From positions 1 to 40,050 of the forward strand of contig NZ_BIMA01000062.1 in the NCBI RefSeq assembly GCF_004000845.1: DNA of 40,050 nt, in the 5' to 3' direction. The stretch comes from Paenibacillus koleovorans NBRC 103111 (GTDB taxonomy: Bacteria > Bacillota > Bacilli > Paenibacillales > NBRC-103111). The notes beneath the pieces were generated by a model, which worked only from the letters and a program-made list of their open reading frames with translations, made no database searches and was not told the origin of the DNA. A program made the translations under genes and the position numbers. Below, piece by piece: positions 8,701 to 16,221 of the stretch (positions are counted from its first letter, which is position 1; every line of letters begins with the position of its first letter).

Positions 8701-8710
8701 TGGTTGCAGG

Positions 8711-8750
8711 ACCTGACCTGGCGTGGTTTTGTGCTCAGTCAGGTTTTTTT
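8711..8750 (+). terminator. Terminator of the first operon
   Basis: ACCTGAC (8711-8717) pairs with GTCAGGT (8738-8744), followed by seven T residues. It lies ten bases after the stop of the second lyase. Confidence 0.8.
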
Positions 8751-8760
8751 GCGATTTCCC

Positions 8761-8960
8761 TCATTTTGCCGGACAGGAAAGCCCTTGATTTATGCCAAAG
8801 TCCTCCGTTCAGCCGTTTTGCCGGACACAGGAGACGCTATTTGGGTAAATGTAAGTATAAAAGGATGGAAAACACCGAAATAAGGTCCCCTGGGTCCGCC
8901 AAAAGTTTGAATTTGCCGTTCTTCAGCTGAATAAGGTATCTCCTGTCCGCAAAACGGTCC
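8761..8960. repeat. Cluster of GGACA-type degenerate repeats, about 51-bp spacing (locus 1)
   Basis: Two units read forward, GCCGGACAGGAAAGCCCTT (8768) and GCCGGACACAGGAGACGC (8820), with their GGACA words 52 bases apart. Two read in reverse, AAGGTCCCCTGGGTCCGCC (8883-8901) and AAGGTATCTCCTGTCCGC (8933-8950), 51 bases apart. The consensus is roughly GCGGACACAGGAGACCTTATTT. It fills most of the 324-bp gap before the MOSC gene; no other gene is visible there. The same family recurs at 32590-32780. Confidence 0.7.
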
Positions 8961-9074
8961 AGTCGACGAGAAGCGACCGCACAATGGAAACTCGTGACAA
9001 ATGCGGTACAGGCTAGTATACTTATGGCAATTAAAAGTCCCTTTCCATAACCTGCACCATAGGGGGTATCCGCC

Positions 9075-9794
9075 ATCAAACAAGTAGGCATCATCCAGCA
9101 AATCCACCGGTTTCCGGTGAAATCGTTTCAAGGCGAGCAGCTTCGCCAAGCGGAGGTGGGGCCGGTCGGCGTCGTAGGCGACCGCAGGTACGTGTTCTTG
9201 CATCGAGGAGGTCGCGAGCCGCATCTCAGCGCCAAGCTGCGCCCTTTCCTGCTCCAATATACAGCCCGCTACGGTACAGACGAGGTGGAAATCACTGCAC
9301 CCGGCGGGACCCGCTACAATTGGGACGAGCAACTGCTCGAGCGCATTCGCGAGCAGTCCGGACTGGACTTGGAGCTGTACAGCTATCCTGCCGACTCGGC
9401 GGTGCTGACCGCGATGGACGACTCCCCGCTGCTGCTCGCCACGGAGTCCACACTCGGTCAACTCGAAGCGCTGATGCGCCGGTCGGTCGATATGCTGCGG
9501 TTCCGGCCCAACTTCGTCATCCGCCCGCTTGAGGGGCAACTCCCGCTCAGCGAAGCGGATTGGATCGGCCGCATCGTGCAGATCGGCGGTGTCGGCGGTG
9601 TCGGCGGTGTTCGGCTCGAGGTGTCCCACCCTTGCGAGCGCTGCTCGATGGTAGGCGTGGACCCGGGCGACGGCAGCATCGATCCGTCGGTGCTCAAGCA
9701 AGTTGCAGCGGGAATGGACAGCTGCTTCGGGGTGTATGCGCGCGTCCTGCAGCCCGGTGTGGTTCGTGTGGACAACCCGGTACTAGTCGAATAA
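9075..9794 (+). CDS. MOSC domain protein (molybdenum cofactor sulfurase C-terminal family), apparent ATC start
   Basis: Predicted sulfur-carrier or molybdopterin-ligand binding protein of the MOSC superfamily. The N-terminal beta-barrel motif reads HRFPVKSFQGE, equivalent to the YPxKS(M/L)xG signature, then GVVGDRRYVF. The C-terminal part has the signature Cys block SHPCERCSMVGVDP. The first ordinary start codon, GTG 9117, would cut through the PVKS strand and has no ribosome binding site. Reading back in frame, ATC at 9075 lies 8 bases after AGGGGG (9061-9066) and restores the N-terminus IKQVGIIQQIHRF; a stop at 9060 excludes anything further upstream. Either a rare ATC start is used or the ATG has mutated. 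GGVGGVGGV near residue 174 is encoded by three copies of a 9-bp repeat. The physiological substrate is unknown. Confidence 0.8.
   Translation: MKQVGIIQQIHRFPVKSFQGEQLRQAEVGPVGVVGDRRYVFLHRGGREPHLSAKLRPFLLQYTARYGTDEVEITAPGGTRYNWDEQLLERIREQSGLDLELYSYPADSAVLTAMDDSPLLLATESTLGQLEALMRRSVDMLRFRPNFVIRPLEGQLPLSEADWIGRIVQIGGVGGVGGVRLEVSHPCERCSMVGVDPGDGSIDPSVLKQVAAGMDSCFGVYARVLQPGVVRVDNPVLVE
9585..9611 (+). repeat. Three tandem 9-bp coding repeats in the MOSC gene
   Basis: GGCGGTGTC occurs at 9585-9593 and 9594-9602, with GGCGGTGTT at 9603-9611. They encode Gly-Gly-Val three times in a loop before the Cys block. Copy number can change without a frameshift. Confidence 0.85.
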
Positions 9795-9814
9795 ACCGAG
9801 GAGGCGATGGGTGT

Positions 9815-10291
9815 ATGAATCAGCGGGTTATGAATCAGCGGGGGTCGAGGCGATTGGTGCGGCTGGGGTGGCTAAGCTTGTGCGTGTTGCTGCTGGCGAG
9901 CTTGCTTGTCGGCTGCTCCGGCAAACCGCCGATGCCGTCCATCAAAGTTGGCAAGACCACAGTACATGTCGAACGCAGCACTTATAGCTGGAGGGCATTC
10001 ACCTCGTCCGTGGTTGCCGATTACCCGGGGCCTGTTCATCAAATCGACCTCGACACCGAAGCTACCCTGATCCCGAACCCGGCGCCTGACGCTAAAGTGT
10101 TGATTGTGTTCACCCAGAAACCGAAGCGCATCCTGCTCACCCGCTGGGTTAACGGTACGGCGGAGCCGGAGGTCGAGATCAACGGCGCTTCCTTCCCGCT
10201 CCCGACCGCATCCGGCGCCCACCTGTTCTCCATCCGCGCGGAATGGCGGCAAGGCGGCGGCTCCTACGCGTTCGCGGTGAAGATTCCTTAA
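9815..10291 (+). CDS. Small putative lipoprotein of unknown function
   Basis: 158-residue protein with a basic N-terminus, a hydrophobic stretch and lipobox LVGC (Cys34), so it is probably anchored outside the membrane. The rest is a single predicted beta-rich domain (VHVERSTYSWRAF, VLIVFTQKPKRILLTRW, EVEINGASFPLP, HLFSIRAEWRQGGGSYAFAVKIP). I do not recognise a characterised family. GAGGAGG lies about 10 bases upstream of ATG 9815. The first codons are a 14-15-bp tandem duplication (ATGAATCAGCGGG twice), which creates a second possible start at 9830. It starts 20 bases after the MOSC gene and is probably co-transcribed with it. Confidence 0.8.
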   Translation: MNQRVMNQRGSRRLVRLGWLSLCVLLLASLLVGCSGKPPMPSIKVGKTTVHVERSTYSWRAFTSSVVADYPGPVHQIDLDTEATLIPNPAPDAKVLIVFTQKPKRILLTRWVNGTAEPEVEINGASFPLPTASGAHLFSIRAEWRQGGGSYAFAVKIP

Positions 10292-10312
10292 GATGCATCC
10301 AAGCCCAAGCCA

Positions 10313-10343
10313 AAGAGCCGCCCTCGAGAGAGGAGCGGCTCTT
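10313..10343. terminator. Bidirectional terminator between convergent genes
   Basis: AAGAGCCGC (10313-10321) pairs with GCGGCTCTT (10335-10343), followed by CTTTAAA on the plus strand. It lies between the plus-strand lipoprotein gene and the minus-strand GH5 gene. Confidence 0.75.
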
Positions 10344-10350
10344 CTTTAAA

Positions 10351-12189
10351 TCAATAATCCATAAATACCCGCATCGTGCCAAGCTGCAGAGAGTTGTTGG
10401 CGCTAGAATTGTCCAGCTCCACCTTCACATACTCGGTGCCCGCCGGCAGCGCATTGCTGTTCTCCATGTAGACGCTGCGGAAACCGTTCCCCGTCGCTTC
10501 ATCCTGGTAGCCGGTCACCGCGATCGGGCTCGACCAGGTCGTGCCGTCCGTTGAAATCCGGAACGACAGCCCTTGCGGCACATGAAGCCCGCCGACATCC
10601 TTATAGAAGATACGCGCCCAGAAACCTCCCATGTCCGCCAGCTTATAGACCACATAGCCCAGATTCGTATCGCTGCGGCTCGCCCGAGAGCCGTCACCCG
10701 CGAAGTTGCCCGGATTCGCCGTATTGAACTGCATGTTCGCCGAATGGGAATCTGCGACCGACCAGGCATTCAAGTTATCCTCGACTTCCGGGATATACGA
10801 CCATGTGGTCAGCTCTAGATTGCCGAGCTGATTCTGATGAGCGTTCCCGGTCGACGGGAACACGACCTTGAAATACTTGGTCCCGCTAGGGATCGGCTCG
10901 TTGCTGCTGAAGTGAGCATATTCCCAGACGCCCGTCGTTCCTTGCGGGGTCGTCTTCTTGTGGCTGATCTGCTCCCAATCCGTGCCGTTGTGAGACACAT
11001 AGAACTTGATCCCGGCGAAGCTATTGCTGGAATACACAGTAGCTTTGAATTTACCGAACCCGGGAGACTCGTAAACAATCTCGCCTGTCCCGGCGCCGGC
11101 GCCCCGATTATAGCGATAGCTGTCCTCCGGAAACGTAGGATTGCTCGTATTCAGCACCACATTGTTCGAAGAGTAAGTCATCGAGAGATCGTCCAGATCA
11201 TCGGTGACGGTCGTTCCGGTAACCCAGTAGTATCCTTTGTACTTGGCATCGTTCACGTACTTGTAGTACTCTGTGAACCGTCCGTCGGATCGGCCGGCGC
11301 GGAAGTTCATCGAGCTGATGCCGATCGCCTCGAACGCTTGCCCCTGGTACTTGTAGCCGTCCAGCGACGTAGCGCCGTCATGGAACTCCAAGTAGTTCCA
11401 TTCGGTGTTCATGACAGGATAAGCGGCACGAAGCTGCTTGATTTTGTTTGTATTGCTGGTGCCGTACGAATGGAACGCGATGACATCCTTTGTAGTGAAA
11501 TCTTCGCCTGTAATTTTGTTTTTATAATAGTTCACTTTGTTCTCCATCGTCTGGTCTGCCGAATTGAATGTGAGGCTTAGAATCGGCGTGTCAGGAGCGC
11601 CGGCCCTCATGATGTTGTAGATGTCGGCCAGATTGTCCATCTTGGCGTTCGTGTAGTCGTCCGCTCCCCAAGCGACCGGCTCGTTCGTCACCTCGAAGAT
11701 GACGTTCGGGTAATTCGCCAGACACGGAGCCGCCTCCGTCCAGAACTCGGTCAAATACGGCTTGCTGAACGATCCCGGCTCATCGCCCGGTGTCACGATG
11801 ACGTACATGTCGTAGTCCGCAGCGGTCTGCACGATTTCCTCGAGAATATCGACATTGTCCTCGACCGGCCACCAGCCCGGTCCTTCCGCATAGGGGTTCG
11901 AATTGTCGTACGACCTCTGATCCCAGTTCGTCAATCGAATGGCGTTCAGCCCGCCGTTCTTCGAGCGGCTCCAGTAACTATCGCTTCGCACCAACGCCGT
12001 CGGATCCGGATAGCTTCTTCCATAATAAGCGACACCGGCTCGAATAAGCTCCCCATTCACTTTGAGCGTTCCTTTGTGAGTCGCACCTGCAACTACCGAC
12101 GGGCGCAACATCGTTGCGGATACCGGTACGGACAGCAACAAACTGCCGACAACGGTCACGGCCAACCATGCAGCTAGCTTCTTTTTCAA
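10351..12189 (-). CDS. Secreted GH5-type glycanase (cellulase/mannanase superfamily) with two C-terminal beta domains
   Basis: Extracellular retaining glycoside hydrolase. The Sec signal peptide (residues 1-25, ending VPVSA) is followed by a TIM barrel with the GH5 acid/base motif VIFEVTNEP (E170) and the nucleophile strand VMNTEWN (E263), plus HSYG (H240) before it. After about residue 330 come two similar-sized beta-sandwich regions (from about 345 and from about 490), probably carbohydrate-binding. The start is TTG at 12189, supported by AGGGAGGG about 9 bases upstream and the immediate MKKK signal. At 612 residues it is longer than a bare GH5 domain because of the tail. It is monocistronic, with a 13-of-14 cre match at 12292-12305 upstream. 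The subfamily and glycan are not determined; beta-glucan or beta-mannan would be usual. Confidence 0.83.
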   Translation of the reverse strand: MKKKLAAWLAVTVVGSLLLSVPVSATMLRPSVVAGATHKGTLKVNGELIRAGVAYYGRSYPDPTALVRSDSYWSRSKNGGLNAIRLTNWDQRSYDNSNPYAEGPGWWPVEDNVDILEEIVQTAADYDMYVIVTPGDEPGSFSKPYLTEFWTEAAPCLANYPNVIFEVTNEPVAWGADDYTNAKMDNLADIYNIMRAGAPDTPILSLTFNSADQTMENKVNYYKNKITGEDFTTKDVIAFHSYGTSNTNKIKQLRAAYPVMNTEWNYLEFHDGATSLDGYKYQGQAFEAIGISSMNFRAGRSDGRFTEYYKYVNDAKYKGYYWVTGTTVTDDLDDLSMTYSSNNVVLNTSNPTFPEDSYRYNRGAGAGTGEIVYESPGFGKFKATVYSSNSFAGIKFYVSHNGTDWEQISHKKTTPQGTTGVWEYAHFSSNEPIPSGTKYFKVVFPSTGNAHQNQLGNLELTTWSYIPEVEDNLNAWSVADSHSANMQFNTANPGNFAGDGSRASRSDTNLGYVVYKLADMGGFWARIFYKDVGGLHVPQGLSFRISTDGTTWSSPIAVTGYQDEATGNGFRSVYMENSNALPAGTEYVKVELDNSSANNSLQLGTMRVFMDY

Positions 12190-12291
12190 CCCAAATTCCC
12201 TCCCTATTCGTAAAATCTGTCTCGCAGCCTAATGCCTGACTGTGAAGGCCGAAAGGCTCGGATCGCTGCCCTCCCTTCAAACACCGAATAA

Positions 12292-12305
12292 TGTATGCGC
12301 TTACA
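12292..12305 (-). promoter_or_regulatory. cre-like box upstream of the GH5 gene
   Basis: TGTATGCGCTTACA matches TGWAANCGNTNWCA at 13 of 14 positions, about 100 bases upstream of the GH5 start. It suggests carbon catabolite repression of this secreted enzyme. Confidence 0.65.
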
Positions 12306-12483
12306 AGATGCCATAATCAATATAAAATGAACCTAGCGTACGTTTCAATGTGCAATCCATACAGGCATACGTACCAGCTGCGATTTCGCCATATACAATT
12401 CGCCTCCGCATATGCATGGGATCAGACCAACAAAAAAAGGCCGCCGCACAAGGGATTCCCCCTCACACGACAGCCTCCGCCTG

Positions 12484-13620
12484 TTAATTTTGCATCACGA
12501 AATCTTTGTCCACTTGCTCCGATACGTCGTCGAACACCTTGAGCGTCTCGTAGCGGGTGTTGCGCTGAGCGGGAATTTTGCCTGCTTCGCGGATCAGCTG
12601 CAGCGTCGACGAGATCGTTACCTTGTGCGTGGTGCCCGCAGCCGATACGACGTTCTCCTCGATCATCGTGCTGCCAAAGTCGTTGCAGCCGTAAGAGAGC
12701 GACAGCTTGCCGACCTCCGGCCCCATCGTCACCCACGACGACTGGAAGTTCGGGATGTTGTCGAGCATCAGCCTGCTGATCGCCAACGTCTTGAGATATT
12801 GATCCGGTCCGAGCTTCTCGGCCTTCAGGTTCGTGTTGTCCGGCTGAAACGTCCACGGAATGAACGCCAGAAACCCTTTCGACGGATAGCGATTCTGTAT
12901 GCATTCGTCCTGAGCGTCGCGGATGCGAAGCATATGCAGCACGCGCTCCTCCATCGATTCGCCGAAGCCGATGACCATTGTACCCGTCGTGTTCATGCCG
13001 AGCTTGTGCGCGGTCGTCATAACCTCGATCCACTCGGTCCACGAGCCCTTCTGCCGGCTGATCTTGCGCCGCGTCCGGTCGTCGAGGATCTCGGCGCCGC
13101 CGCCCGGCAGCGAATCGAGCCCCGCGTCGCGTAGCTGGCGAATCACTTCCTCCAGCGACAGGCCGTCCGACACGTCCTTCATTTTCCAAATTTCCGCCGG
13201 GGAGAACGAATGCATAATAATCTGGAACCGCTTCTTGATCTCGCGCAGCAAATTCGTGTAATAGCTGAACGGCAAATCCGGGTTCGTCCCGCCCTGCATC
13301 AAGATCTCCGTCCCGCCTACATCGATCGTCTCCTGGATTTTGCGGAAAATGACCTCGTCCGGCAGCACATACCCTTCCTTCGACCCCGGCGGCCGATAAA
13401 ACGCGCAAAACCGGCAGTACACGTCGCAAATATTCGTATAGTTTACATTCCGTCCGATCACGAAGGTCGTGATCGGCTCGGGATGCCATCTGAGCATAAC
13501 TTGGTTGGCCGCATGGCCGATTTTCTCGATCTCGCCCGAATCATAAAGCGCCAGGCCGTCTTCCAGCCCGAGCCGTTCCCCGGCCACCGCACGCTCCAGA
13601 ATGCGATCCAATTGACTCAT
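12484..13620 (-). CDS. mqnC: Cyclic dehypoxanthinyl futalosine synthase (radical SAM)
   Basis: Enzyme of the futalosine route to menaquinone: radical SAM cyclisation of dehypoxanthinyl futalosine to its cyclic form in the cytosol. The radical SAM cluster motif is C65-x3-C69-x2-C72 (CDVYCRFC), preceded by NVNYTNIC. Family stretches such as EILMQGGTNPDLPFSYY, MHSFSPAEI, DSLPGGGAEILDDR and GTMVIGFGES are all present and distinguish MqnC from the related MqnE and CofH. Full length at 378 residues. GGAGGAG lies 6-7 bases before the ATG. It stands alone here; no other mqn genes are in the window. Confidence 0.95.
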   Translation of the reverse strand: MSQLDRILERAVAGERLGLEDGLALYDSGEIEKIGHAANQVMLRWHPEPITTFVIGRNVNYTNICDVYCRFCAFYRPPGSKEGYVLPDEVIFRKIQETIDVGGTEILMQGGTNPDLPFSYYTNLLREIKKRFQIIMHSFSPAEIWKMKDVSDGLSLEEVIRQLRDAGLDSLPGGGAEILDDRTRRKISRQKGSWTEWIEVMTTAHKLGMNTTGTMVIGFGESMEERVLHMLRIRDAQDECIQNRYPSKGFLAFIPWTFQPDNTNLKAEKLGPDQYLKTLAISRLMLDNIPNFQSSWVTMGPEVGKLSLSYGCNDFGSTMIEENVVSAAGTTHKVTISSTLQLIREAGKIPAQRNTRYETLKVFDDVSEQVDKDFVMQN

Positions 13621-13803
13621 GGTGTTCTCCTCCTCTATCCCGCCTTACACTTCTATTATGGTAACACATTCATCCGGGTTCGTCATGTTTCAATAAATTT
13701 GCGGCGGACGGGTGTTTGTCTAATCGGAGAGGAGGCCGGGCGAATACAAATGCAGTACCTGACTGATGTGGCGGGATTGAAAAGATAGAAAGGAGAGAAA
13801 CTG

Positions 13804-14967
13804 GTGTCGATTCGCTTCAGCGTCATCATTCCGACTCATAATCGGGCTCAGCAGCTTCTGCTGACGCTGGCTTCCTTCGAGGCGCAATCGTTTCCCAAGC
13901 CCCAATATGAGGTTATTGTTGTCGATGACGCTTCCACAGACGGGACGCAGGAAATGGTCATCCGCTTCGCATCGAGCTATACGCTCAAGTATGTGCGCCA
14001 TGAGGAGAACAAAGGCCGCTCCATAACAAGAAACCGGGGACTGCAGCATGCGGCGGGGGAATATGTGATTTTTTGCGACGCCGATTTCCTCGTGCTGCCC
14101 AAGTTTCTGGACACGATGAGCCGTTACACGATCGATCATCCGAAAGCCGTCTTCTCCGGCGTTCCCTATTCCTGGAACGATGTGTATACGCATTACCACC
14201 CCGATTTCTCACCGGAGGAAAAGGAGCTGTTCCGCCAAGTGCTCACCGCCGCCGGCGGGTGGAAGAACGAGTACGAGACGGCGGAGGGCGTCATTCCGTT
14301 GCTCTCGCCTGAAGAGCTTATGCACGGCGACGGCCAAGCGCTGCTGACCCGTTACTTGCTCCCTCCGGATGTACCGCCGGACGTGCAGCAGCAATTTTGC
14401 ATGACCGATGTCGCCCCCTGGATCATGTTCATCACCCGCTGTGTGACGGTTCGCCGGGACGATCTGAATCGGGCCGGCGGTTTCAACGAACGATTCATCA
14501 ATCACGGACTGGAGGACTGGGATCTCGGCTATCGGCTGCATCGGCTGAAAATTCCGTACGTCGTCGTTGCGGAGTTGCTCGGCTACCACCAGGAGCATCC
14601 GAATCATGTCCGCGGCGTCAGCTCGAACAGCGACAACTTGCGTATCATGTTCGAACAATATGGATTCCGCGATCCGGAGCTGAACATGCTCGCCCTGTAT
14701 CCCGCCTGGATGGACGTCGAAGTATTCAAGCATACATTGCGAATGATTCGACCTCGGAGCCGATTCCGCTCCGTCCGCCGGGCGTCGTTCCTGCTGCGGC
14801 GCACCTTGCATCTGGCGGCTCTGCAGTTTTATCACCGGCGCAAGTCGCCGGTCTTCCCTAGGGCGCTGCGCCTCATCCGACGCCAGGTCCGCGTCACAAA
14901 GCGCAACCGCGAGACAGTCATCGCACTGCGCCGGATGTTGAACCGTTCGATGGAGCTGATAGAGTAG
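13804..14967 (+). CDS. Family 2 glycosyltransferase
   Basis: Cytoplasmic or membrane-peripheral GT-A glycosyltransferase that would transfer a sugar from a nucleotide donor. The N-terminal domain has FSVIIPTHNR, VIVVDDASTDGT, RSITRNRG and VIFCDADF, the nucleotide and DxD metal-binding motifs. A later GFNERFINHGLEDWDLGYRL is the typical acceptor-side ED motif of chondroitin-synthase-like GT2 proteins. The last 90 residues are very rich in arginine and probably contact membrane or anionic lipid. The start is GTG 13804 with AAAGGAGAG 7 bases upstream. It is a single gene, divergent from mqnC, with its own terminator. The acceptor is unknown. Confidence 0.9.
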   Translation: MSIRFSVIIPTHNRAQQLLLTLASFEAQSFPKPQYEVIVVDDASTDGTQEMVIRFASSYTLKYVRHEENKGRSITRNRGLQHAAGEYVIFCDADFLVLPKFLDTMSRYTIDHPKAVFSGVPYSWNDVYTHYHPDFSPEEKELFRQVLTAAGGWKNEYETAEGVIPLLSPEELMHGDGQALLTRYLLPPDVPPDVQQQFCMTDVAPWIMFITRCVTVRRDDLNRAGGFNERFINHGLEDWDLGYRLHRLKIPYVVVAELLGYHQEHPNHVRGVSSNSDNLRIMFEQYGFRDPELNMLALYPAWMDVEVFKHTLRMIRPRSRFRSVRRASFLLRRTLHLAALQFYHRRKSPVFPRALRLIRRQVRVTKRNRETVIALRRMLNRSMELIE

Positions 14968-14987
14968 CTCACAAGAAACAGGAAGCA

Positions 14988-15035
14988 AATCACCCGCCGG
15001 CAAGACACTGTCATGTCTGCTGCGGGTGATTTTTT
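14988..15035 (+). terminator. Terminator of the glycosyltransferase gene
   Basis: AATCACCCGC (14988-14997) pairs with GCGGGTGATT (15022-15031), followed by TTTT. An inner AGACA/TGTCT stem extends it. Confidence 0.85.
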
Positions 15036-15105
15036 ATGCCGGTATTCCGTACTTCCTGTATCGCTCGCTCAGGGATCGGCAAAATTTCTGTGTTGTCTGT
15101 TGAAG

Positions 15106-15137
15106 AACAGCCTCAGGAACGGCTAGCCGTCGCCTGA
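15106..15137. repeat. 32-bp dispersed repeat, truncated terminator copy
   Basis: Identical over 32 bases to 32886-32917. It holds the perfect palindrome ACGGCTAGCCGT inside CAGG/CCTG arms. Unlike the copy at 32886 it lacks the GGCTGTT outer arm on its right side. It lies just after the stop of the minus-strand aldo/keto reductase gene, where it can still form a short terminator-like hairpin. Confidence 0.85.
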
Positions 15138-15142
15138 TTGAC

Positions 15143-16123
15143 TTACCAAGCATACGCCTCGGGGGCAGAACCGCCGGGTCCAGGGAAGAACTCGTCCAAT
15201 TGCTTCAACGTCGACGCATCCAGCCTGATTTCAACGGCGCGCAGACAGCTTTCGAATTGCTCCATCGTTCGAGGTCCGATAATCGGGGAGGTGATAGCCG
15301 GATTGGCCAATACCCACGCCAACGCAACGTTCGACTCGCTCTCGCCCAACTCCTTGCACAACGCCGCGAAGGCTACCAGCTTCTCCCGGTGCCTCTCAAT
15401 TCGTCTGCGGGCGCGCTCGCTCCTGGCGCTCGTTTTGGCCGGATCGAATATATTGCCGAGTAACCCGCCCTCAAGCGGGCTATAGGCCAAGACGCCAATT
15501 CCGAGCTCCCTCGCCCCCGGAAGCAATTCCAGCTCGGGAAGCCTACACATCAAGCTGTAGCGGTGCTGCTCGGAAATGAGACCGAGCATGTGCCGGGACT
15601 TCGCCTCATACTGCGCTCTCACTAAATCACGCGCCGCAAAATTGCTGGACCCGATATACGTAGCCTTGCCATCGGCAACAATGCGCTGGAACACCTCCCA
15701 TAGCTCATCCCATGAGACGTTGCGGTCAATATGGTGCATTTGATAAAGATCGATATGATCGGTTTGCAGGCGCCGAAGCGAAGCTTCCAAGTGACGTCGC
15801 ACCTTGTAGGCCGATAATCCGTAGCCTCCATTCGGTCCGTCGGCCGGGTCTTCCATATTGCCGTATACTTTGGTCGCCAGCACTACTCGTTCGCGCCTGC
15901 CCCCGCCGGCCAGCCATCGGCCGATAATCGCCTCCGTCTTCCCGCGATCCTTGCCGTCTCCCCCGTATGAATTGGAGGTGTCGATGAAGTTGATACCCGC
16001 GTCCAGCGCCGCATCCATAATCCGGTGCGCTTCTCGCTCATCCGTGTCTTCTCCGAAATTCATCGTCCCCAGACACAAGCGGCTCACTCGTAAACCGCTT
16101 CGTCCCAATGTGGTGTAGTGCAT
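15143..16123 (-). CDS. Aldo/keto reductase
   Basis: NADPH-dependent reductase of the AKR superfamily, acting in the cytosol on an unknown carbonyl or sugar substrate. The catalytic tetrad is readable: D48 and Y53 (FIDTSNSYGG), K85 (LATKVYG) and H130 or H131 (LYQMHHID). GSSNF, LAYSPLEGGLL and PIIGPRTMEQ are the usual cofactor-binding features, and the protein is 326 residues long. ATG 16123 has AGGAGGG about 9 bases upstream; the frame is open to 16231 but that extension overlaps a terminator-like hairpin. It follows the second binding-protein gene in the same direction, separated by that hairpin, so it may be expressed partly by read-through. A role in processing an imported sugar is possible but unproven. 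Confidence 0.9.
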   Translation of the reverse strand: MHYTTLGRSGLRVSRLCLGTMNFGEDTDEREAHRIMDAALDAGINFIDTSNSYGGDGKDRGKTEAIIGRWLAGGGRRERVVLATKVYGNMEDPADGPNGGYGLSAYKVRRHLEASLRRLQTDHIDLYQMHHIDRNVSWDELWEVFQRIVADGKATYIGSSNFAARDLVRAQYEAKSRHMLGLISEQHRYSLMCRLPELELLPGARELGIGVLAYSPLEGGLLGNIFDPAKTSARSERARRRIERHREKLVAFAALCKELGESESNVALAWVLANPAITSPIIGPRTMEQFESCLRAVEIRLDASTLKQLDEFFPGPGGSAPEAYAW

Positions 16124-16181
16124 TCCTTTTCCCTCCTGCGCCTTCAGAAGCGACCTGTTGTTCGTTGGTCCGCAAAGCAAG

Positions 16182-16214
16182 TACCCGCCATCTTCCGATA
16201 GAAGATGGCGGGTA
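16182..16214 (-). terminator. Strong hairpin after the second binding-protein gene
   Basis: A 14-bp perfect stem, TACCCGCCATCTTC (16182-16195) with GAAGATGGCGGGTA (16201-16214) and a 5-base loop, begins 8 bases after the binding-protein stop. The tail on the minus strand, CTTGCTTTGC, is only moderately T-rich, so partial read-through into the reductase is plausible. Confidence 0.7.
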
Positions 16215-16221
16215 GCCCGCT

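Noticed and set aside
10351-12189. GH5 gene considered as a possible GH26 or GH53 enzyme
   Set aside because: VIFEVTNEP and the NTEWN strand fit GH5 better, although the subfamily remains open.
13750-13788. Tiny 12-codon open frame before the glycosyltransferase gene, possible leader peptide
   Set aside because: Ribosome binding spacing is poor, and there is no attenuator-like structure between it and the gene.
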